Assembly: GCF_900460215.1 (NCBI RefSeq)
Contig: NZ_UHIA01000002.1
Location: 1-64,000 of the forward strand
DNA from: Suttonella indologenes
Lineage (GTDB): Bacteria > Pseudomonadota > Gammaproteobacteria > Cardiobacteriales > Cardiobacteriaceae
Reading direction: 5' to 3'
DNA length: 64,000 bases
Positions 39,660 through 46,624 of the stretch are shown here, in pieces. Each line of letters begins with the position of its first letter. Position 1 is the first letter of the stretch. Under the pieces are notes generated by a model. It had not been told where the DNA came from. It saw nothing but the letters and a program-made list of their open reading frames with translations, and ran no database searches. Both the position numbers and the translations under genes were made by a program.

Positions 39660-39677
39660 ATGTATCGTACGATACAT
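39660..39677. promoter_or_regulatory. Perfect 18-bp palindrome upstream of the SprT-like gene
   Basis: ATGTATCGTACGATACAT has no interruption and lies 28 bp before the start codon, in the promoter zone. It is likely an operator. Confidence 0.55.
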
Positions 39678-39865
39678 TTAACAGCTAAACAACCAAAATT
39701 TTTCTGTCTCAAAAACGAAGGTTTTTGGAACACAATTATTCACCCCAAGCTCTCTATTAAAACTGCCAGCAAAACTGTTCAAAAACTCGTACAATAATCA
39801 AAATCTCAAAACCTAGAGAGGAAGATGAGTTTTGGAACAGATTATTATGGCGGAGGCAAAACATC

Positions 39866-40417
39866 ATGCTGATAGGATATGCTAGGGTATCAACCAACGA
39901 ACAAAACCTGCATTTGCAAATCGACGCTCTTGAGCACGCTGGTTGCAGTAAAATTTTTACTGACACTCTTTCGGGAGCCAACTTCAGCCGTGATGGTTTG
40001 GAACAGGCACTTGATTATGCCCGGGAAGGAGATACCTTGATAATTTGGCGTCTTGACCGACTAGGAAGATCGCTTAAAGACCTTATCGAACTGGTACAGA
40101 GTATAGAAGCTCGCGGTATTGCCCTGCGCAGTTTGCACGAGCAACTTGATACTTCCAGTGCGACTGGAAAATTGATTTATCATGTATTCGGAGCCTTAGC
40201 TGAATTTGAGCGTAACCTTATTTCTGAACGTACCTTGGCGGGATTAAGAGCTGCGCGAGCTCGCGGACGTCAGGGAGGTAGACCTACGAAACTTAATATT
40301 CAGCAAATTCGAGAGATTCGTATATTGCATAAAGACCCGGAAATTTCAGTCAATACCCTGGCTAAACGTTACGGTGTTTCGCGAGGTACGATTTATCGGG
40401 TGCTAGAAACTAAATAG
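39866..40417 (+). CDS. Serine recombinase (resolvase/invertase family)
   Basis: This 183-aa protein has the N-terminal catalytic domain with nucleophile S9 (GYARVSTNEQNLHLQ), IIWRLDRLGRSLKDL, the long E helix (LIYHVFGALAEFERNLISERT) and a C-terminal helix-turn-helix (SVNTLAKRYGVSRGTIYRVL). GGCGGAGG precedes the ATG. No invertible segment was recognised nearby, so multimer resolution of the circular ICE is the likelier job. Two similar direct repeats upstream (TTTTGGAACA...ATTATT at 39722 and 39830) may be its sites. Confidence 0.85.
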   Translation: MLIGYARVSTNEQNLHLQIDALEHAGCSKIFTDTLSGANFSRDGLEQALDYAREGDTLIIWRLDRLGRSLKDLIELVQSIEARGIALRSLHEQLDTSSATGKLIYHVFGALAEFERNLISERTLAGLRAARARGRQGGRPTKLNIQQIREIRILHKDPEISVNTLAKRYGVSRGTIYRVLETK

Positions 40418-40442
40418 ATAGGGGACTTTCATACTATTCAAA

Positions 40443-40475
40443 TAAAAGAAGCCTCCCATGGGGGAGGCTTGTTAT
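40443..40475. terminator. Bidirectional terminator between resolvase and coiled-coil gene
   Basis: GCCTCCC-ATGG-GGGAGGC with A-rich sequence on one side and TTGTTAT on the other, between two convergent genes. Confidence 0.65.
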
Positions 40476-40485
40476 GGGTGAGAGA

Positions 40486-40761
40486 TTAAACAATCCGGCT
40501 AACGATAGCCAGTAACGCAATCATTCCCCCAATGAACCACTGGGTAATGTTTATTTTGTTGTTGAGCGCATCAAATTTAGCCTCGAACTTTTGGTCCATG
40601 GCATCGAATCTTGTCTCGAACTTTTGTTCCATAAGATCGAGTCTATCTAAGACTTTCTGCATATCTCCCTCCGTTTTGAGGTCAATGAGACCGGATATGG
40701 CCTCTCTCTGCTCTTCAGGCAATTTCCCGACGAGCGCCACTATCGTTGACAATTGTGTCAT
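40486..40761 (-). CDS. Coiled-coil protein with a C-terminal membrane anchor
   Basis: The ATG at 40761 (MTQLSTIVALVGKLPEEQR) has CAAGGAG ahead. This 91-aa protein has heptad-like repeats (LDLMEQKFETRFDAMDQKF, then EAKFDALNNK) and ends in one membrane span (WFIGGMIALLAIV). It resembles DUF1640-like small coiled-coil proteins in plan. Its leader has the 5' P1 module of the regulated set, so it belongs to the same group although it lies 5 kb away. Confidence 0.6.
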   Translation of the reverse strand: MTQLSTIVALVGKLPEEQREAISGLIDLKTEGDMQKVLDRLDLMEQKFETRFDAMDQKFEAKFDALNNKINITQWFIGGMIALLAIVSRIV

Positions 40762-40990
40762 AAATACTCCTTGAATAATAGTTAAAAAACCAAGGAGCAT
40801 CCCTCCCAAGGAGAAATTCTCCTTGGGAGGATAGGGCTAATGCCCTGTATAGCCAGTTTCCTGGTAAAACCGCAAAGCGGTACGATGCCGTCAAGCCTAA
40901 GGCTTCGCCGTTGTCTCAGACGACTGACCATTGCATGCACAATGCCTGCAAGACCCGACTTTTCGCGCTTAAAGTCCGCCGACTATCATT
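40762..40990 (-). promoter_or_regulatory. Structured leader RNA, variant J (P1 module plus switch)
   Basis: The 5' end AGUCGGCGGACUUUAAGCGC (P1 at 40973-40984) is identical to copy F, but the P3/P4 domain is different. The 3' switch is very clear: CCTCCCAAGGAGA-ATT-TCTCCTTGGGAGG (13 bp) competes with CCAAGGAG...CTCCTTGG plus TTTTTT, and CTCCTTG can pair with CAAGGAG, the ribosome site. Confidence 0.65.
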
Positions 40991-40994
40991 TTTG

Positions 40995-41023
40995 AGTATA
41001 GACAATGCTGGATAGTAGGACAA
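40995..41023 (-). promoter_or_regulatory. Promoter of leader J
   Basis: TTGTCC and TATACT with 17-bp spacing on the minus strand, again about ten bases from P1. Confidence 0.65.
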
Positions 41024-41108
41024 GTCCCGCTAATATTTATCAAAGTTATTGTTACCTGTACTAGAATTTATGATATTATAATTTTGTTTAAATAAAAGAA
41101 GGGTGGTT

Positions 41109-41357
41109 ATGCTTAGCAGTTTGCAAAAAATTGGTGGTTCGCAGGCAATTATCTTGCCTAAACAGTTTTTACGCCAGATTGGGGCGCAAGACATGCTAGA
41201 AATTCGGCTTGTCGAGAATAAAATTGTACTCTCCTTGCCTGATAAAGTTCGTGAGAGTTGGGCAGATGCCGCTAAAGTGGTAGCTGCCGAAAATGATGAT
41301 GCATTATTAGCTATATATGTGGAAAATCAATTTGATGAACAGGAATGGGTATGGTGA
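41109..41357 (+). CDS. AbrB/MazE-type antitoxin (second system)
   Basis: The ATG at 41109 (MLSSLQKIGGSQAIILPKQF) follows AGAAGGGTGG. The 82-aa protein has an AbrB-type DNA-binding domain (ILPKQFLRQIGAQDMLEI) and an acidic toxin-binding tail. It overlaps the toxin gene by seven bases. It is distinct in sequence from the antitoxin at 31568. Confidence 0.85.
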   Translation: MLSSLQKIGGSQAIILPKQFLRQIGAQDMLEIRLVENKIVLSLPDKVRESWADAAKVVAAENDDALLAIYVENQFDEQEWVW

Positions 41358-41668
41358 AACGGGGTGAAATCTGGTTGGTCAACCTCGATCCTGTTGAGGG
41401 ACACGAAATCCGCAAAACTCGCCCTTGCGTGATTGTATCGCCAGACGAACTACATTATCTGCGAACTGTGTTGATAGCGCCGATGACGACTGGTAGTAAG
41501 CCTACACCCTTTCGGCAAGCGATCACATTTCAGGATAAATCAGGATTGATTCTACCAGAGCAGATCCGTTGCATCGATCAAAGCCGTCTAGTGCAGAAGT
41601 TAGGCGAGTGTCCAGCTGATGTGTTGTCAGCTTTGCTGGATATATTGAAGGAACTGTTTGCCCCATAA
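41351..41668 (+). CDS. PemK/MazF-family toxin (second system)
   Basis: The ATG at 41351 is favoured over 41345 because AGGA lies six bases ahead. The product (MVKRGEIWLVNLDPVEGHEI, KTRPCVIVSPDEL, VLIAPMTTGSKP) carries the usual MazF motifs and is 105 aa. It is probably an mRNA interferase adding a second addiction module to the ICE. Confidence 0.88.
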   Translation: MVKRGEIWLVNLDPVEGHEIRKTRPCVIVSPDELHYLRTVLIAPMTTGSKPTPFRQAITFQDKSGLILPEQIRCIDQSRLVQKLGECPADVLSALLDILKELFAP

Positions 41669-41755
41669 TTTAGGAAACTTGGGTGCTTGACAGATAAGTG
41701 CTTAAGGCGTAAAGTGAAAATTGTAATAATCCTGCTAGGGAAATTGGAGGTGTGT

Positions 41756-42010
41756 ATGCTTTACCTAATAAGTGCAGGGGTATTGTTGGTAGGTTTTGGT
41801 GTTCTAGTTATGCCTTTAATTAAATGCATAGCTAAGTTCGAAAATGAAGAAAAAACGTTTAAATCTATCGATTCTTATAAAAATTTTTCCGAACTAAAAC
41901 AGTCCGCTTTAGAAGATGAACGTATCCTCCGTAGTTTCTCAGGGGGGAATATAAGTGGTGGTGAAACATTTAATAATACTTACAATAATTACGGTTTAAA
42001 TGGCGATTAA
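41756..42010 (+). CDS. 84-aa membrane-anchored hypothetical protein
   Basis: The ATG at 41756 has TTGGAGG ahead. One membrane span at the N terminus (LYLISAGVLLVGFGVLVMP) is followed by a polar part ending in an Asn/Gly-rich stretch (GGNISGGETFNNTYNNYG). No family was recognised. It converges on the T4SS operon. Confidence 0.5.
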   Translation: MLYLISAGVLLVGFGVLVMPLIKCIAKFENEEKTFKSIDSYKNFSELKQSALEDERILRSFSGGNISGGETFNNTYNNYGLNGD

Positions 42011-42050
42011 CCTCTAGTGATTTGTTAATCATGTTGCAAATATTTATAAC

Positions 42051-42080
42051 AATTAGGGGGGCTTAGGTAGCCCCCTAATT
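42051..42080. terminator. Bidirectional terminator at the end of the T4SS operon
   Basis: AATTAGGGGGGCT-TAGGT-AGCCCCCTAATT lies between two convergent genes; both flanks are AT-rich. Confidence 0.7.
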
Positions 42081-42088
42081 ATCTAATA

Positions 42089-43891
42089 TTATTTAGAGTT
42101 TCCTCTTTTGTTTCTCCACCAATTACCTATACCTTTTCCTCCGAATTGTCCCATGACACCCGTTGTTCGAGCTACATTACCACTGGCGGTGTGTGAAGTA
42201 CTTCGGCTTTCGCCATATGTACCTTTAATAGCTCCACTCGCATCTCCCATGCCAGCCATGCTGTAAAGATAGAAGACTACAAAAACAGAGAGCAGATAGA
42301 ACATACCACTGCTCACATCAAGCAAAATGGCATTGAAAGGATTGCTGTTTATTATGCCGCCATACATAGCTTCTAGTAAGCGATCATCTAAATGGTCAAT
42401 GATATGCCAAATACCAGGAATACTGGTCAAGGAAAAAATGAGCAGCAAGCCTTTAATCATGGTAGTGCCGCGTAATTCACCGATGACCATATATATGCCC
42501 CAGAACATATAGATGGTCATCATCACCATTGGTATGAGATAAGTCAGTATAATCTTCATAATCCAAATGGATGCATAAAATCCAACTACGCTACCAATAA
42601 TTTGTCCGGCGCCAAGGTCTATTCCAAATATGCTTTGAATGACGGTTAGAGCACCTGTTCCGGCAGCTGCAAGACCCATTACGACACTTTCTCCGGCAGA
42701 AATAGGACTATCAGTGACTGTATTTCCCTGTAAGGATTCCAATAAAGCTGTGGTAAATTGGTCGTCTGAAGCACCCAAGGTGTTTTTGATTTCGGCTAAG
42801 CAGGCATTGCGATCAGGCATACGGCTGATATTGGGTCCCCCAGCACTACTCCCCATGGAACCTCCCACCATCTGTGGACGACAGGATTGTGGCCCGCTAT
42901 GCGAAGCAACTCTGAGGAGGACATCATCGCTGAGCGCCTGTGTTAACCGTTCCCTCAGCGGCAATGTACTCCCATTGCCAGCTCGCCACCAAGTGCCACA
43001 GTCTGGTAGAGCCTCATCATTAAAACCAATGACAGCGCTAGTTGCCCTGAAACTTCCAGGAATCCCCCCTAATTCTGTGGATACAGTACTGTCGGTAATC
43101 ATTGGAGAGTTTGGCGAAAAGAACATATCATAGACGAACGATGAGTCATCGAAGTAAAGCAGTTTGTACTGCTCATTCTGACTAGCCTCTTTGCCTAATA
43201 AACCTCTAGTATTTCTGGCTATTCCGCTTCTAAATTTGGCATCGACAGCGTCGTTGAATTTATCCTCAAACCAAGTTTTGACTTTACCATTTTGCATACC
43301 GTTATCGTAATACCCATTACGAATATTATTAACAGTACGCTCAACAGCAGCCATGCATTGTTGGCGGAATTGTCGATATTCCTGCATCAGCTGTACACCA
43401 TTTTCGCTGCCACTAACGTTGGCATTAAGTACCTTATTGTTGGTGTCGCTAATATCCAATGCACAGGGTAATCTGCTGTAAATTACTTTGTTAAATCCTT
43501 GTCCTAGTCGCATAGCCATCCAAGGCATGATAGGAGCTCTGGCAGATGTGACGGCAAAATAGGTTCCATTACCTGATTTGTTAGCGTCATTAACCGACTG
43601 CGTTGCCTTATCACAGGTGGTACCCACGGTCATCCGATCAAATGATAAGGGGATCACTGGTACTACGGTAATTAAGAAAACTATCATCACTAGGACTAGA
43701 GTAATCAGCACCTGTTTGACGAAACCATATGGATTGCTCGTTGAGCTGAGAAATTCAATCAATAGGGCGAGAAAACCTTTGAGTAGTGGGTAGAGGAAAA
43801 AGCCAGTTACGGCAATCAGAAAATAGATAACTTGGAATACTGACCATCCGTAGACGGTTAAAAAGGCTTCCAAATAACTGGAAATATTCAT
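42089..43891 (-). CDS. traG: TraG-N-like mating-pair protein of the ICE T4SS
   Basis: This 600-aa inner-membrane protein has two N-terminal spans, a large periplasmic loop with paired cysteines (VGTTCDKATQS, CALDISD) and a group of spans at about residues 400-560 (ILTYLIPMVMMTIYMFWGIYM). Plan and size fit the conjugal transfer TraG N-terminal family, which acts in mating-pair formation. It is the last gene of the minus-strand T4SS operon. Confidence 0.8.
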   Translation of the reverse strand: MNISSYLEAFLTVYGWSVFQVIYFLIAVTGFFLYPLLKGFLALLIEFLSSTSNPYGFVKQVLITLVLVMIVFLITVVPVIPLSFDRMTVGTTCDKATQSVNDANKSGNGTYFAVTSARAPIMPWMAMRLGQGFNKVIYSRLPCALDISDTNNKVLNANVSGSENGVQLMQEYRQFRQQCMAAVERTVNNIRNGYYDNGMQNGKVKTWFEDKFNDAVDAKFRSGIARNTRGLLGKEASQNEQYKLLYFDDSSFVYDMFFSPNSPMITDSTVSTELGGIPGSFRATSAVIGFNDEALPDCGTWWRAGNGSTLPLRERLTQALSDDVLLRVASHSGPQSCRPQMVGGSMGSSAGGPNISRMPDRNACLAEIKNTLGASDDQFTTALLESLQGNTVTDSPISAGESVVMGLAAAGTGALTVIQSIFGIDLGAGQIIGSVVGFYASIWIMKIILTYLIPMVMMTIYMFWGIYMVIGELRGTTMIKGLLLIFSLTSIPGIWHIIDHLDDRLLEAMYGGIINSNPFNAILLDVSSGMFYLLSVFVVFYLYSMAGMGDASGAIKGTYGESRSTSHTASGNVARTTGVMGQFGGKGIGNWWRNKRGNSK

Positions 43892-43903
43892 GAAATCATC
43901 CCT

Positions 43904-44491
43904 TCAGAACAAAAGATAAGGTATTTGGGCAAACGTCAGCTCGACCAGCAATAAAAAACAAAATGCAGCCCAAGCTGGGATTGATAGCTGATTGATACGC
44001 TGTTCTTGGACATCCAGTTCGTTAATCTGGTGGAGATCGGCATAACCTAAGGCAAACAGTTGCTCTCTATGCCGACGTATTCTGGATTGAGCTTCTGCTC
44101 TAGCAAACTGTAGCAACTTAGGCAATACAAGCCACGAAAGTAAAAGGTAAATAAAGAGGCGTATAAAGGTCGCTGGCCACCAAATCATAGTAATCCACTG
44201 ACGACTGGCTTGGACTCCTTCATCGCCCCAAATTAAAAGCATGAAGAATCCTAATATCCCGAGACAGATAGGTAAGATCAATGACAACCCAATCCCTTTA
44301 AATCGCCTTCTCCATTTACCCAGCGTAAGTGGCTGTTGTGGTAATTGTGAGCCTCTATCAGTGGAAGAGGATGCAGATGGTTCTACTGGCAAGGAATGCA
44401 AGCGCCATGCAAGTCGTTCATCGGCAACTTCCGTTAAGTTTCCCTCAGAATTTTTTTTGGGGAAATGATTGTCAGATTCTCTTGAGTCCAT
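43904..44491 (-). CDS. Hypothetical membrane protein of the T4SS operon
   Basis: This 195-aa protein has a polar N terminus, then two spans near the middle (GLSLILPICLGILGFFMLLIW; FIRLFIYLLLSWLVLP) and one at the end. It lies 12 bp from traG and 18 bp from the TIGR03755 gene, so it belongs to the operon. It does not look like DUF3742, which often sits here in relatives. No family was recognised. Confidence 0.55.
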   Translation of the reverse strand: MDSRESDNHFPKKNSEGNLTEVADERLAWRLHSLPVEPSASSSTDRGSQLPQQPLTLGKWRRRFKGIGLSLILPICLGILGFFMLLIWGDEGVQASRQWITMIWWPATFIRLFIYLLLSWLVLPKLLQFARAEAQSRIRRHREQLFALGYADLHQINELDVQEQRINQLSIPAWAAFCFLLLVELTFAQIPYLLF

Positions 44492-44509
44492 GCCCTTGTC
44501 CCCCTTAAT

Positions 44510-45817
44510 TTAGAACTGATAGGCACGCTGGCCGATTTCTCTGATATCGTCAAGTATGCGGTAATAGAGCACTTTGTATGATTCTTCCATAGGTCCCTTC
44601 ATACCTGAAAGCTGCAAGTCGGGTGCATACATCCCTGTTTTGATGGCTTGCTTGAGATAGATGAGATTGTTTCGCATACGGTTAATGGCATACTGTTGCG
44701 CACGTGATTCCAGTTCGACGGCTTTCTGATAGGGGGGCAGACGGCGTAGTTCATCCATCTCTACTGGAGGAATGATATGCCGAGTTTTACGCTCGAATTC
44801 TTCTCGCGTCAAAGTACGACTTTCATAGCTTTTGAGATCCTTTAGGAATTCATCGCGGTATTCCGTATATTTAACTTCGTAGCCACGTCCAGGAACGCTT
44901 TTAATAACTTCTTCTTGATTCGCTAGATCGCTGCCAATACGAGTTTCTAGGGCACCATAAATATCCTCAGCAAAGCGGTAAAGACTATCGGCATTAGGAA
45001 ACTCTGTAAGAATAGGGTGTTGGCGCAATGTATTATCATTGATGGTGAAATCTTTGTTCCAAGCATCTTTATCGGTACGAGCTAAATTGAGATTCATACC
45101 AGCGACTACTAGGCTTTTGACCATGTTTATTGCTTCTTGACCATTACCACCGTAGGACTTTCCATCTGGCATGATAACCCCATTTTTCCTTGCTTCTTCC
45201 ATAATCTCATCTTCGATTTCTTCTAATGAGGCTTTGCCTTCCATGTGCATGCCGATACCTAGCTTCCACTGTTCGCCTACCGCAATTTGGATGATCTCTC
45301 CTAAGGGGTTTTTGCCGTTGGCCACATCTTTTTCATAATCTCGACAACTGCGCACATTTATGTTGAACAGTTCAATATATTCATCCAGTTGCTTCGTGGT
45401 TAATTGACCTAGGGTAGGGTTAATTTTCATTAGCTGGTATTGCATAAATGAACTGATTGCACCCGATACCGAAGTCATAAGAGCTGCTTGTGCATTTTTG
45501 ATTGTATTTTTCAGTTTATACTGGAGATTTTTAAGCTCTGCTTCGATGTTCTGATAAAAATTTAAATTCCCGCAACTATTCGATATGCCAACACGGGGAC
45601 GGATCCCAACACTGAATCGCTGTGAGAAAGAACTAGGAGCGATATTGTCCAAATCTCCCGCCGCTCCACTTTGATAATATCGTCCAGCATCACCTCCAGG
45701 AACATCAACAGCGCGATAGTTTGGTGCAGATGATGAGGCTTGTTGAGCTGAGAGGTTTAAGGGCAAGGTAAAGCAAACAGATACAATAGCGATATAAAGA
45801 GGTTTACGGATGATCAT
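44510..45817 (-). CDS. TraH-like T4SS protein, TIGR03755 (PFL_4711)
   Basis: This 435-aa exported protein has a signal peptide (IAIVSVCFTLPLNLSA). The features YYQSGAAG, NSCGNLNFYQNIEAELKNL and MTSVSGAISSFMQYQLMKI fit PFL_4711, a TraH-like periplasmic component that works with the TraU-like protein. The rest is helical with two conserved cysteines. The normal partner TIGR03756 is not next door but at 14475. Confidence 0.7.
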   Translation of the reverse strand: MIIRKPLYIAIVSVCFTLPLNLSAQQASSSAPNYRAVDVPGGDAGRYYQSGAAGDLDNIAPSSFSQRFSVGIRPRVGISNSCGNLNFYQNIEAELKNLQYKLKNTIKNAQAALMTSVSGAISSFMQYQLMKINPTLGQLTTKQLDEYIELFNINVRSCRDYEKDVANGKNPLGEIIQIAVGEQWKLGIGMHMEGKASLEEIEDEIMEEARKNGVIMPDGKSYGGNGQEAINMVKSLVVAGMNLNLARTDKDAWNKDFTINDNTLRQHPILTEFPNADSLYRFAEDIYGALETRIGSDLANQEEVIKSVPGRGYEVKYTEYRDEFLKDLKSYESRTLTREEFERKTRHIIPPVEMDELRRLPPYQKAVELESRAQQYAINRMRNNLIYLKQAIKTGMYAPDLQLSGMKGPMEESYKVLYYRILDDIREIGQRAYQF

Positions 45818-45832
45818 AAAATTCTCCTGTGT

Positions 45833-46597
45833 TTATCGGTCAGAGGTGTTGGCAGATAAAATGGCGATGACCCGGTTTTCGCGTACATGTAAGGCACGGT
45901 TGAGATGATGTTCATCTTGTAGATAATGATGCTCTATTGGATCAAATCGCTTAAATTTTAATGGTGAGGGATTAATAGCGAGTTCCTCAAAAAAAGATAT
46001 CCCTTCCAGTTCATTCAATTGTGCATATTTGAGTATGATTTCTACGGGAGACTTGTCGGCAAATTGTTTCAAAGTGGAAGAAAACTGCTTCAGGCAATCT
46101 TCATTAAGACACTTTTTATCTAAGTACAGTTGCAAAAGGTCGCCAGATTCCCAATTATCGGGATTATCTTTCAAAGCCTGTGGAAGATAATTGAGTGTGT
46201 CTATACCAGCTAGACGGTCGGTAAACTGCTGCATTTCGCTCGATAAATCATTTGCAGACATGGCTTGAGACACCATTAGGGCTGCCTCGATTTCGCGTTT
46301 TACCATATCTTGTTCGTATTCTGCTGCACGACGGGCATAGTATTCTTTGTCTTCAGGTGTCTCAGCTAACATTGACAATACTAGCAAAGGACTCAATTGT
46401 TGATGGCGGTATTTACCAGCAATTTCCATGTAATTCTGATATCGTTGGTGTTCTGTCTCATCAAGTTCCCAATATTGGCGGAAACCTTTATCACTATTGC
46501 CGATTTTTCCAAAATCAATTTTCGGAGCTGCTATTGACGGGCTAAGAAGGCTGATTGCACAGGCCATAAGTAAATATTGCTTAAAATTTATATACAC
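45833..46597 (-). CDS. ICE protein resembling TIGR03759 (PFL_4693)
   Basis: This 254-aa protein has a signal peptide (LMACAISLLSPSIAA). The stretch YWELDETEHQRYQNYMEIAG, then LSPLLVLSMLAETPEDKEYY, is the pattern of PFL_4693 proteins (W-L-x-E-x-x-RY, SPL-x-x-L). In relatives that family is at the other end of the operon near PilL; here it is between VirB4 and TIGR03755. Its role in the secretion channel is unknown. Confidence 0.55.
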   Translation of the reverse strand: MYINFKQYLLMACAISLLSPSIAAPKIDFGKIGNSDKGFRQYWELDETEHQRYQNYMEIAGKYRHQQLSPLLVLSMLAETPEDKEYYARRAAEYEQDMVKREIEAALMVSQAMSANDLSSEMQQFTDRLAGIDTLNYLPQALKDNPDNWESGDLLQLYLDKKCLNEDCLKQFSSTLKQFADKSPVEIILKYAQLNELEGISFFEELAINPSPLKFKRFDPIEHHYLQDEHHLNRALHVRENRVIAILSANTSDR

Positions 46598-46624
46598 AGA
46601 TATTTCTCCATATTTTTCAATGAA

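Noticed and set aside
39866..40417. Serine recombinase as a DNA invertase with a local invertible segment
   Set aside because: No inverted pair of hix-like sites was found around the gene.
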